A stretch of 64,000 bases of DNA from Paraburkholderia heleia NBRC 101817 (GTDB lineage: Bacteria > Pseudomonadota > Gammaproteobacteria > Burkholderiales > Burkholderiaceae): the NCBI RefSeq assembly GCF_000739775.1, contig NZ_BBJH01000043.1, positions 23,746-87,745 on the forward strand, given 5' to 3'. Below are positions 8,823-15,868 of the stretch, one piece after another (within the stretch, counting starts at the first letter, position 1; every line of letters begins with the position of its first letter). The notes below the pieces were generated by a model, which was not told the origin of the DNA, did not search any database, and saw nothing but the letters and a program-made list of their open reading frames with translations. Both the position numbers and the translations under genes were made by a program.

Positions 8823-9587
8823 ATGGCAACCCATACCACCGGAACACGCGAAGACTGGCTTGCAGCGCGTATCGAACTGCTCGCAGCCGAAAAGGAGCAC
8901 ACACGGCGCGGCGACGCGCTGGCGCAGCAACGCCAGGCGTTGCCATGGGTGCGTGTCGACAAAATCTATCGTTTCGAGACCGAAGACGGCGGCGCCACAC
9001 TCGCCGATCTCTTCAAGGGCCGCTCGCAACTGCTGGTCTATCACTTCATGTTCGGGCCGGACTACGCGGCGGGCTGCCCGTCGTGTTCCTCGATTGCGGA
9101 TGGCTTCGACGGCATCGCCGTGCATCTCGCGAATCACGACGTGCGGCTCATGGCCGTGTCGCGCGCGCCGCTCGCGAAGCTGCTGGGCTACCGCAAGCGC
9201 ATGGGATGGCATTTTCCGTGGGCCTCGTCGAGCGGCAACGACTTCAACTTCGATTTCAACGTCTCGTTCACCACCGCGCAGCAGCGCGCGGGCGACATCG
9301 AATACAACTACGCGCGCAGCGGCCACGCCATGGACATGAATCCGCCGCCCGCGCCCGTTGCCGAGTTCGCGGCGAGCTGCGGCACCGACGCGGCGACCTA
9401 TACGCGCGACCGTCCGGGCCTCAGTGCATTCGTGCTCGAGGACGGCGTGGTCTATCACACGTACTCGACCTACGCGCGCGGCCTGGACGGCGTGTGGGGC
9501 ATGTACCAATGGCTCGACCGTGCGCCGAAGGGACGCAACGAGGCCGGCATCTGGTGGCACCGGCACGACGAGTACGCGGAAAACTGA
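8823..9587 (+). CDS. DUF899 family thioredoxin-fold protein
   Basis: The 254-aa protein matches the DUF899 family: an N-terminal EDWLAARIELLAAEKEHTRR helix, PWVRVDKIYRFETEDG, a thioredoxin-like LVYHFMFGPDYAAGCPSC motif near residue 85, and the C-terminal LSAFVLEDGVVYHTYSTYARG with MYQWLDRAPKGRNE. The CPSC pair is typical, but the family reaction is not established. The start at ATG 8823 has AGGAGG upstream. The DUF2182 gene begins 8 bases after its stop, so the two form one unit, a pairing that suggests a joint role. The gene is divergent from the TPR-HTH regulator. Confidence 0.85.
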   Translation: MATHTTGTREDWLAARIELLAAEKEHTRRGDALAQQRQALPWVRVDKIYRFETEDGGATLADLFKGRSQLLVYHFMFGPDYAAGCPSCSSIADGFDGIAVHLANHDVRLMAVSRAPLAKLLGYRKRMGWHFPWASSSGNDFNFDFNVSFTTAQQRAGDIEYNYARSGHAMDMNPPPAPVAEFAASCGTDAATYTRDRPGLSAFVLEDGVVYHTYSTYARGLDGVWGMYQWLDRAPKGRNEAGIWWHRHDEYAEN

Positions 9588-9595
9588 GGCGCATC

Positions 9596-10405
9596 ATGGA
9601 TAACGTCGGCATGACGGTACGGCGGCACAGCGGGGCGCCGCGTGCGATTTTCTTCGGCGTCGCGGCGCTGGTCTTCGCGGCGAGCGCGGCGGCAACGGTC
9701 GTCTGGTGCGCTTCGATGCAGGCGATGGGCGGCACGCCTATGCCGGGCGGCTGGACGATGTCCGCGCTCTGGACGCCCCTGTGTGGACACACCTGGTTCG
9801 ACGCCGCCGTATCGTTTGCCGGCATGTGGAATGCAATGATGGTCGCGATGATGTTGCCCGCGGTCGCGCCGGCTTTGTGGCGCTATTTCGAGGCGGTGAG
9901 CGAAGCGCGCGCGGCGCATGCGGGTGGGATGACTGCGATGGCCGGGGCGGGCTACTTCTTCGTGTGGCTCGTGGCTGGGGTGCTCGTGTTCGCGGCGGGG
10001 GCACAACTTGCCGCGCTGGCGGTCGAGGCACCTGAGTTGGCCCATTCCGCGCCAGCCGTGGCGGGTGTCGTCGTCGTGATCGCGGGTGTGCTGCAGTTCT
10101 CCGCGTGGAAAGCGCGGTGGCTGGCGTGCTGCGGGAACGTGCCGTCGTGCGGGCATGCGCGGCTCGATGTGCAAGCGGCGCTGCGTCACGGCTTGAAGCT
10201 CGGCCAGCATTGCCTGTGCTGCTGCGCGAATTTGATGGCGGCACTGCTCGCCGCCGGTGTGATGGATCGGCCTGCGATGGCTCTGGTCGCGGTGGCGATT
10301 GCCGCGGAGAGGTGGGTGCCGGGTGGCGCAAGAGTCGCACGCGGGATTGGCGCGGCGGCGATTGCGGTGGGCCTGGTGATGGTGGCGCGGGCGGCGGCTG
10401 CATAA
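9596..10405 (+). CDS. DUF2182 family multi-pass membrane protein
   Basis: The 269-aa product has about six membrane segments (for example AIFFGVAALVFAASAAATVV, YFFVWLVAGVLVFAAGAQLA, AVAGVVVVIAGVLQFSAWK) and the DUF2182 hallmarks: FAGMWNAMMVAMMLPAVAPA after the first loop, WKARWLACC and the cysteine-rich HGLKLGQHCLCCCANLM segment. The family is called a predicted metal-binding integral membrane protein; this comes from its conserved His/Met/Cys residues, not from biochemistry. The start is ATG 9596, 8 bases after DUF899, so it is co-transcribed. Its 3' end overlaps the terminator of the opposite gene. Confidence 0.8.
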   Translation: MDNVGMTVRRHSGAPRAIFFGVAALVFAASAAATVVWCASMQAMGGTPMPGGWTMSALWTPLCGHTWFDAAVSFAGMWNAMMVAMMLPAVAPALWRYFEAVSEARAAHAGGMTAMAGAGYFFVWLVAGVLVFAAGAQLAALAVEAPELAHSAPAVAGVVVVIAGVLQFSAWKARWLACCGNVPSCGHARLDVQAALRHGLKLGQHCLCCCANLMAALLAAGVMDRPAMALVAVAIAAERWVPGGARVARGIGAAAIAVGLVMVARAAAA

Positions 10406-10439
10406 AAAAATCGCCGTTCCGCATCCGCGAAACGGCGAT
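10404..10439 (-). terminator. Rho-independent terminator of the porin-BON unit
   Basis: Arms ATCGCCGTT (10410-10418 and, inverted, 10431-10439) form a 9-bp stem. On the minus strand a run of seven T follows immediately (10404-10410), as expected for an intrinsic terminator of the BON gene ending at 10638. The plus-strand DUF2182 stop overlaps the T-run; the hairpin could also serve that gene weakly. Confidence 0.75.
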
Positions 10440-10506
10440 AAAACGCTCCGACTCTAACGTCGAACTCGCGCCTCAAGACTCGCGCCTGCACACGAGCCCG
10501 ATCGAC

Positions 10507-10535
10507 GCTCCGGATGGTGATTCGTCATCCGGAGC
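10507..10535. repeat. perfect 10-bp inverted repeat
   Basis: GCTCCGGATG (10507-10516) and CATCCGGAGC (10526-10535) flank a 9-base loop. It lies between the BON stop and the terminator at 10404-10439, in the probable 3' untranslated region. No T-run follows on either strand, so it is more likely an RNA-stabilising hairpin than a terminator. Confidence 0.5.
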
Positions 10536-10637
10536 AACAGCAAGAGGTCGACTGGATTCCACCTCCGTGCTGCTGGGCGAAGCCCGGCGCAACCGGGGAC
10601 GCCCGGCAGCACCGCGCTCCACGCCTCTTGTGGCGGC

Positions 10638-11003
10638 TTACATGCCGCCCAAAGACTTCTGCACCGTCAGCTTGTTCGTCACCGACGTCACACCGGGAAC
10701 GCCCTTCGCAATCTCTTCGACTTTACCAGCCTGTGCTGGGTCGGCAACCGTACCGGTGAGCGTCACCGCGCCGGACTTCGCGCGCACGCTGATGTTGCCC
10801 GCGTTGATCGACTTATCCTTGCCGATGGCCGAATACACCTTGCGACGCAGCGCGCGATCCGCCTGCCTGCCCGTCGGCGCCGCGGCCCCCGTGGCAGCCT
10901 GGGCGCCGGCAGGCGCGAGCGCGTCGCTCTGGGGCTGCGCCCATGCGCTCATGCAAGCCGCCAGCGTCGCGATCGCCAGGCCAACTACCGTGGTTTTCTT
11001 CAT
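10638..11003 (-). CDS. BON-domain periplasmic protein
   Basis: The 121-aa protein has a signal peptide (MKKTTVVGLAIATLAACMSAWA) and a single BON domain over about residues 48-118: DRALRRKVYSAIGKDKSIN, VRAKSGAVTLTGTVADPAQA and the VPGVTSVTNKLTV ending. BON domains are found in OsmY-like periplasmic proteins and are thought to interact with membranes. An Ala/Thr/Gly-rich linker separates the signal from the domain. GGAGCA lies upstream of ATG 11003. It follows the porin by 35 bases on the same strand and probably shares its transcript, so it may be an envelope-maintenance partner. Confidence 0.85.
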   Translation of the reverse strand: MKKTTVVGLAIATLAACMSAWAQPQSDALAPAGAQAATGAAAPTGRQADRALRRKVYSAIGKDKSINAGNISVRAKSGAVTLTGTVADPAQAGKVEEIAKGVPGVTSVTNKLTVQKSLGGM

Positions 11004-11038
11004 GAAATGTGCTCCGTTTCTTCTCGATAGTGGGAGGA

Positions 11039-12190
11039 TCAGAACGTGTGACGAATACCGACCATGGCCGCCGTCGTCGACCGGCCCGGCGCGACCGGCG
11101 CACCGTAGATAATCGTCTGGTTCATGGTCCCCTTGTTGCTGACGTAGCCGACCTGGGCGTAGGTCCTGGTCGCCTTCGAAAGGTTGTATTCGGCGCCTAC
11201 GGCGACTTCGCTCGAATGATTCGCCGTGTTGTTGCGGTCCTTCAAATAGTAGTAGCCCGAAGTCACCTTGAATGCCGGACTGAACTGGTAACCCAGGCCA
11301 GCCGAAATCATTTCGAAGTTATACGTTGCTTTGCTCAACAAGCTGGACGAGTTCGCCGAGCTGAACGAGCCGGATATCGAGAATCCGCTGATCGTGTACA
11401 TCGCGCCGACGTAATAGAAGTTGTTGTTGTTGCGGCCCGTCGCCGGCGCGGCCGGTGCCGTCGGATAGTTGCCCGGGAACGGGTTGGTGTCGTGCCCGCT
11501 GTAGTACACGCCAGCCAGGTTCAGGCCGTAATTCGAATACTTGAGCACGGCCGACTCGCGCGTGCCGCCCTGGAACTGCCCCGGCGTGCCGCCCGGCGCG
11601 TACTCCAGCGCGAGCGACGCACCGTAGAACTTGGGCGAGTTATAGACGATGGCGTTGCTGTCATAGAGCGCGCCGATCGGCGCGTTCGTGCTGGTGCCGG
11701 GCCAGCCGGCCGCCTGATTGAGGCCCAGCCACGCTGTCAGGATACTGCCGAAATACTGCGCGCCGCGAACGTCCGTGTCCGACATCGCATAGATCATCGG
11801 AATGATCTGCCGGCCCGCGTCGATCGAACCGAACCAGCCCGATCCGCCGATGGTCGCAAACTGGTTGAAAACCGCGGTCACGCCCGGCGTGTCGGACAGA
11901 CCCGTCTTGCCGTTATTGGACGTGAACGACCCCTGAAGCTTGAAGTTGATCTTGTACCCGCCGCCAATGTCCTCGGTACCCTTCAAGCCCCAGATGCTGG
12001 AGTAGATACCGCCGTCCTTGAGCTGCCAGGTGCTCCCGAGATTCTTCGCAGTGCCGGAAAAATTGGCGGCCGAGGTGCTCTGATACAACACGCCGCTGTC
12101 GACGACGCCATAAAGCGTGACCGACGATTGCGCATGGGCCACGCTGGCGAACAGGGCCAGCGCTGCCAGGCTGCCGAACTTCAATTTCAT
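11039..12190 (-). CDS. Gram-negative porin (Burkholderia type), first copy
   Basis: The 383-aa protein starts with a signal peptide ending AHA and the typical mature start QSSVTLYGVVDSGV. It has the porin 4-type landmarks SSIWGLKGTEDIGGGYKINF, GSIDAGRQ, the surface-loop-rich middle and the C-terminal barrel strand STTAAMVGIRHTF ending in phenylalanine. It forms a trimeric outer-membrane diffusion channel by family knowledge. GGAGAGAG precedes ATG 12190. It is the last but one gene of the minus-strand catabolic cluster and may admit that pathway's substrate. The 118-base gap upstream contains a GTATAC-centred dyad that could be its own promoter element. Confidence 0.92.
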   Translation of the reverse strand: MKLKFGSLAALALFASVAHAQSSVTLYGVVDSGVLYQSTSAANFSGTAKNLGSTWQLKDGGIYSSIWGLKGTEDIGGGYKINFKLQGSFTSNNGKTGLSDTPGVTAVFNQFATIGGSGWFGSIDAGRQIIPMIYAMSDTDVRGAQYFGSILTAWLGLNQAAGWPGTSTNAPIGALYDSNAIVYNSPKFYGASLALEYAPGGTPGQFQGGTRESAVLKYSNYGLNLAGVYYSGHDTNPFPGNYPTAPAAPATGRNNNNFYYVGAMYTISGFSISGSFSSANSSSLLSKATYNFEMISAGLGYQFSPAFKVTSGYYYLKDRNNTANHSSEVAVGAEYNLSKATRTYAQVGYVSNKGTMNQTIIYGAPVAPGRSTTAAMVGIRHTF

Positions 12191-12268
12191 TGTCTCTCTC
12201 CGTGTGTGTGGCTGTCCGGCGGTCCCGGCGCCTTTTGGTGTGACCTGAAAGGTTTGTTATCCTAAGTG

Positions 12269-12296
12269 ACCCGTTTACGTATACGATAGCGAACGG
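12269..12296. promoter_or_regulatory. GTATAC-centred dyad upstream of the porin
   Basis: In the gap between the Rieske gene and the porin, outer arms CCCGTT (12269-12274) and AACGGG (12291-12296) enclose ACGTATACGAT. The GTATAC core with flanking A/T resembles GntR (FadR/VanR subgroup) operators. No GntR gene is in the cluster, so the binding factor would come from elsewhere. This is inferred from the sequence shape only. Confidence 0.35.
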
Positions 12297-12308
12297 GGCG
12301 CCGCACGG

Positions 12309-12641
12309 TTATGCCCGGCGGGAAGCCGGCGTTTCCATCACGCTCACCAGCAGCTTGCCTTCCACGGCCCGCACAGGAAACGTCGTGAGCTTCAGTCCGG
12401 CCGTGCCGGGCATACAGCCGCTGCGCACGTCGAAGCGCAGTCCATGCGCCGGGCAGCGCACCATGCATCCTTCAAGCGGGCCGCTCGCGAGCGAGGCGCC
12501 GTTGTGGGGGCACGCATTGTCGATCGCGTGCAGCTGTCCTTCGATATTGAACAGAACGATGCTGCGACCATCGACGAAAACCAGCTTGCGCTGGCCCGGC
12601 GCAAGTTCGTCGGCCATGCCGACGGGCACTTCACGTGTCAT
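12309..12641 (-). CDS. Rieske-type [2Fe-2S] ferredoxin-like protein
   Basis: The 110-aa protein consists of one Rieske domain with both cluster-binding boxes: CPHNGA near residue 44 and CPAHG about 20 residues later (C-x-H ... C-x2-H). The preceding segment RKLVFVDGRSIVLFNIEGQL matches the family of small soluble Rieske ferredoxins that pass electrons to oxygenases or serve as NirD-like subunits. GGAGGGGGA precedes ATG 12641. It is 33 bases downstream of the DsbA-like gene in the same cluster. No Rieske oxygenase alpha subunit lies nearby, so its partner is unclear. Confidence 0.85.
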   Translation of the reverse strand: MTREVPVGMADELAPGQRKLVFVDGRSIVLFNIEGQLHAIDNACPHNGASLASGPLEGCMVRCPAHGLRFDVRSGCMPGTAGLKLTTFPVRAVEGKLLVSVMETPASRRA

Positions 12642-12674
12642 TCCCGTTCCCCCTCCGATTTCCTTCAGCTTGCC

Positions 12675-13385
12675 TCAGTGAGCGATCGCCAGCGCCATCG
12701 TGCCGGCCATCGCCACCGGTGAATAGACGCCCGAGAGCGAATAACCCGTGTTGAACACGAAATACGGCACGCCGTTCACCTGCGGGTCGGCGTAGGGCGT
12801 GCGCTGACCCGTCGTGTCCGCGAGGCGCTTCGATGCGGCAATGTGCGCTGCCAGGCTTTCGCGCTCGAGGCCGCATTCGAGACCCAGGCGTTCGAGCACC
12901 GCGTAATCGCCGATGTTCTGGCCTTCCATGAAGTAGGCCTTGAGCACGCGGTCGATCAGCGCCGCGCTCTGTTCGCGCGCGCCGCGGCTGACGGCAAACG
13001 TGACGAGGTCGTGCGCGGCGGCGGTGTTCGGCAGCACCTCGATGCGCTCGAACGCGAACTCCACACCCGCGTCGCGCCCCGCGCGCTGCACCTGCGCACG
13101 CCGTGCGGCCACCGCTTCGGCACTGCCCAGGCGGTCGCGATAGAACACGTGATACGGCATGCCTTCGAGGGGCGTCCACGGCAGCAGCTGGTGCGAGCGC
13201 CACTGCACACGCACGCGCACGTCGGGCCGCGACAGCGCGAAACGCGCGAGCGCTGCGTCCAGATTGCGCTTGCCGATCAGGCACCACGGGCAGATGAAAT
13301 CGAAGAAGGCTTCGATCGTCAGGACGGGCGGCTCGCCCGCGTCGCGACTCGCCTGCGCCGCCCACTTTTGATCAGACAAGTTCAT
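12675..13385 (-). CDS. DsbA-family (FrnE-like) thioredoxin-fold oxidoreductase
   Basis: The 236-aa protein begins its fold with LTIEAFFDFICPWCLIGKRN, where CPWC at about residue 32 is the redox motif of the FrnE/DsbA-like group. The family-typical helical insert and the cis-proline region VNGVPYFVFNTGYSLSGVYS near residue 210 are present. No signal peptide is seen, so it is cytoplasmic, as in FrnE and 2-hydroxychromene-2-carboxylate isomerase relatives. Its start overlaps the end of the upstream hydrolase gene by 14 bases, strong evidence for translational coupling. A thiol-dependent isomerase or disulfide role in the catabolic pathway is possible; the substrate is unknown. Confidence 0.85.
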   Translation of the reverse strand: MNLSDQKWAAQASRDAGEPPVLTIEAFFDFICPWCLIGKRNLDAALARFALSRPDVRVRVQWRSHQLLPWTPLEGMPYHVFYRDRLGSAEAVAARRAQVQRAGRDAGVEFAFERIEVLPNTAAAHDLVTFAVSRGAREQSAALIDRVLKAYFMEGQNIGDYAVLERLGLECGLERESLAAHIAASKRLADTTGQRTPYADPQVNGVPYFVFNTGYSLSGVYSPVAMAGTMALAIAH

Positions 13386-13932
13386 GAATCAACATCTCCG
13401 CCATGGGCCATTCGCCAAAACCCGCTGCGGGATTCAGGTGACCGACTTCGCCCAGGTCGACGAGGCTGCTGCCCCAGTCCTTCGCCATGGCCTCCACGCG
13501 CTCGAAGCGCGCGAGCGGGTCGTTGCGGCTTGCGCCCACGATGCTCGGGAACGGCAGCGGCTTGCGCGGAATCGGGTGCCAACCGTTCCCGGCCAAGGCT
13601 TCGAATGCCGGATAACCGGGCGGCAGCGGCGTTTCGAGGTCGGCCGGCGCGGCGAGCAGCGCGCCATGAATCTTGCGGCTGTGCCGCTGCGCCCAGTGCA
13701 CCGTGATCATCACGCCCGCGCTGTGCGCGACGAGAATGACGGGACCGTCGATCTGCGCGAGCGCCGCGTCGAGCGCGGCCACGCGCGCCGCGCAGCTGAG
13801 CTTGTCGTGCTCGAGCGGCGGCACCGAAGCCGCGTTGGGCAGCTTTTGCTGCAGCAGCGTTTGCCAGTGCTGCGCCACGTGGTCGCGCAACCCCGGGACC
13901 ATCAGGACGGTCGGTGTGGTCTTCAGCGTCAT
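13372..13932 (-). CDS. RBBP9/YdeN-type small alpha/beta hydrolase
   Basis: The 186-aa protein is a minimal alpha/beta hydrolase of the YdeN/RBBP9 family: TVLMVPGLRDHVAQHWQTLL at the start, nucleophile elbow VAHSAGVM (serine near residue 72), the late acid loop GASRNDPLA and the histidine loop LGEVGHLNPAAGFGEW. The full triad is therefore visible. The family includes serine hydrolases of unknown natural substrate. GGGAGACC lies upstream of ATG 13932. The gene is between the TauD-like dioxygenase (22-base gap) and the DsbA-like gene (14-base overlap), so it belongs to the same operon. Confidence 0.87.
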   Translation of the reverse strand: MTLKTTPTVLMVPGLRDHVAQHWQTLLQQKLPNAASVPPLEHDKLSCAARVAALDAALAQIDGPVILVAHSAGVMITVHWAQRHSRKIHGALLAAPADLETPLPPGYPAFEALAGNGWHPIPRKPLPFPSIVGASRNDPLARFERVEAMAKDWGSSLVDLGEVGHLNPAAGFGEWPMAEMLIHELV

Positions 13933-13954
13933 TTTTTATGGTCTCCCGCGCGCT

Positions 13955-14803
13955 TCAGTACGGCTTGTCGCCGATAATGCCGGCGCGTTCCATCTTGCGG
14001 TGGCACGGCGGGTAGTCCATCACCGCATAGTGCTGGGTGCTGCGGTTGTCCCAGATCGCGATGCTGTTCGGCTTCCAGCGCCAGCGTACCTGGTACTCCG
14101 GAATATAGGCCTGGCTCACGAGATAACGCAGCAGGTCGCCCGCACCCGGGTTGGCATCCTGCCCGAAGCGCACGCGCTCGGGTGTGTGATAGTTCGTGAA
14201 GTGCGTCGTGAATGCGCTCACGAACAGCACCTTCTCGCCGGTCTCCGGATGCGTGCGCACCACCGGATGTTCCGCGTCGGGAAACTGCGCCTTCAAGGCA
14301 TGGCGCTTCTCGATCGGCATGGCCGCGCCGAAGCTCGCCTCGATGCTGTGGCGCGCATACAGGCCGGCGATCTGCGCCTTCACGTGTTCGGGCAGCTTCT
14401 CGTAGGCGAGCACCATGTTCGCCCACATCGTGTCGCCGCCCACGGGCGGGCACTCCACGCAGCGCAGCACCGCGCCGAACTGCGGCGCCTCGCGCCACGT
14501 AGCGTCAGCGTGCCAGGCGTTCTCGTAGCGGTCGTTGGGCTGGTCCGGGTTCTTGTAGATGCGCACGAGGCCCGGATGGTCGGGGTCGCTGCCCGCAACC
14601 GGATGGTCCTCCAGTTCGCCGAAGCGGCGCGCAAATGCCACGTGCTCGGTGCGCGTGATGTTCTGATCGCGCAGGAACAGCACGCGGTGCTCGAGCAGCG
14701 CCGCGCGAATCCCGGCGAAGAGCCCGTCGTCGTAAACGGCATCGGCGAGATTCACGCCGGTCAGTTCCGCGCCGATGGCATAGGTCAGTTGTTCGACTTT
14801 CAT
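13955..14803 (-). CDS. TauD/TfdA-family Fe(II)/2-oxoglutarate dioxygenase
   Basis: The 282-aa protein has the TauD/TfdA fold with the iron-binding HxD (NAWHADATW, near residue 98) and the distal histidine and arginine region (DNRSTQHYAVMDYPPCHRKM, near residue 262). The N-terminus IGAELTGVNLADAVYDDG and the LRDQNITRTEHVAFARRFGE segment are standard. Members hydroxylate taurine, 2,4-D, alkyl sulfates or other carboxylic acids using 2-oxoglutarate and O2. The substrate here is not evident. GAGGAATG precedes ATG 14803. It lies 10 bases downstream of the quinone oxidoreductase and is surely part of the cluster operon. Confidence 0.9.
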   Translation of the reverse strand: MKVEQLTYAIGAELTGVNLADAVYDDGLFAGIRAALLEHRVLFLRDQNITRTEHVAFARRFGELEDHPVAGSDPDHPGLVRIYKNPDQPNDRYENAWHADATWREAPQFGAVLRCVECPPVGGDTMWANMVLAYEKLPEHVKAQIAGLYARHSIEASFGAAMPIEKRHALKAQFPDAEHPVVRTHPETGEKVLFVSAFTTHFTNYHTPERVRFGQDANPGAGDLLRYLVSQAYIPEYQVRWRWKPNSIAIWDNRSTQHYAVMDYPPCHRKMERAGIIGDKPY

Positions 14804-14813
14804 GCTGCATTCC

Positions 14814-15794
14814 TCAGATGACGAAGACCGACGAGCCCGTCGTCTTGCGTGCTTCGAGGTCGCGATGCGCCTGCACCGCGTCTTCCAGCGCGTAACGCTG
14901 GTTCAGTTCGATCTTGATGCGGCCCGCCGCAACGTGGCCGAACAGCTCGGCGGCAAGCTCGTTCTTCTCCGCGGGGTCGGCGATATAGTCCGCCAGCGCC
15001 GGGCGCGTGAGATAGAGCGAGCCCTTCATCGCGAGGACCTGCGGATTGAACGGCGGAATCGGACCGGAAGCCGTGCCGACGCAAACCATCAGGCCGCGCC
15101 GCTTGAGCGAGTCGAGCGACGCCTCGAAAGTATCCTTGCCCACGCTGTCGAACACCACGTTCACGCCCACGCCGTTCGTCAGTTCGCGCACGCGTTTCGC
15201 AACATCTTCGCGGCTGTAGTAGACGATGTGGTCGCAGCCATGCGCGCGCGCCACTTCGCCCTTCGCCTCGTTCGACACCGTGCCGATCACCGTGAGGCCG
15301 AGCAGCTTCGCCCACTGCGAGACGATCAGACCGACACCGCCTGCCGCTGCATGCAGCAGGATCGTGTCGCCGGCCTTGAAGTCGTGAATGCGGCGCATGA
15401 GGTACGCCGACGTGAGGCCTCGCATGGTCATGCCGGCCGCCGTTTCGCACGCAATCGCGTCGGGCAGCTTGATGAGCGCAGCCGCCGGAATCAGGCGTTC
15501 GGTGCTGTACGCGCCGAGCGTGTTGATGAAGCCGGTGTAGGTCACGCGGTCGCCCACCGCGACGTTGCTCACTTCGGGGCCCACGGCCTCGACCACGCCC
15601 GCGGCTTCCACGCCCATGCCGGCAGGCAGCGGCACGGGGTAGAGGCCTGAGCGGAAGTAGGTATCCGCGAAATTCAGGCCCACTGCCTCATGACGCAGGC
15701 GGACCTGTCCGGGGCCGGGCTCGCCCACTTCAACGCTCTCGTAGCGCAAGACTTCGGGACCGCCGGTTTCGTGCAAGCGTACTGCTTTCGCCAT
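14814..15794 (-). CDS. NADPH:quinone oxidoreductase (MDR family)
   Basis: The product, 326 aa from ATG 15794, is a zinc-free medium-chain dehydrogenase of the quinone-oxidoreductase type. It has VRLHETGGPEVLRYE, LNFADTYFRSGLYPVPLPAG, the quinone-site VGDRVTY, the nucleotide-binding LLHAAAGGVGLIVSQWAK (about residue 148) and the PFNPQVLAMKGSLYLTRP segment. A TTG two codons upstream is also in frame, but AGGAG at spacing 7 supports the ATG. It reduces quinones or activated alkenes with NADPH. It is co-directional with the dioxygenase and MFS genes. Three copies of ACTCGAAC lie just upstream. Confidence 0.9.
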   Translation of the reverse strand: MAKAVRLHETGGPEVLRYESVEVGEPGPGQVRLRHEAVGLNFADTYFRSGLYPVPLPAGMGVEAAGVVEAVGPEVSNVAVGDRVTYTGFINTLGAYSTERLIPAAALIKLPDAIACETAAGMTMRGLTSAYLMRRIHDFKAGDTILLHAAAGGVGLIVSQWAKLLGLTVIGTVSNEAKGEVARAHGCDHIVYYSREDVAKRVRELTNGVGVNVVFDSVGKDTFEASLDSLKRRGLMVCVGTASGPIPPFNPQVLAMKGSLYLTRPALADYIADPAEKNELAAELFGHVAAGRIKIELNQRYALEDAVQAHRDLEARKTTGSSVFVI

Positions 15795-15813
15795 GTTCAA
15801 TCTCCTATCCTTT

Positions 15814-15856
15814 ACTCGAACGCATTGACTCGAACTCAGTCAAGCTGACTCGAACT
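15814..15856. repeat. threefold ACTCGAAC direct repeat upstream of the quinone oxidoreductase
   Basis: ACTCGAAC occurs at 15814-15821, 15828-15835 and 15848-15855, the last two inside a longer identical 11-mer TGACTCGAACT (15826-15836, 15846-15856). The repeats fill the 74-base gap between two same-strand genes. They may be an internal regulator site, for instance for the cluster's AraC protein, or a small slippage repeat. Confidence 0.5.
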
Positions 15857-15868
15857 GCCTGTTCAATT

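Noticed and set aside
8774..9595. Upstream extension of the DUF2182 frame across the DUF899 gene
   Set aside because: It overlaps the well-supported DUF899 gene and is low-complexity; DUF2182 is assigned from ATG 9596.
10507..10535. Inverted repeat considered as a terminator for the BON gene
   Set aside because: No T-run on either strand, and a better terminator with seven T lies at 10404-10439.
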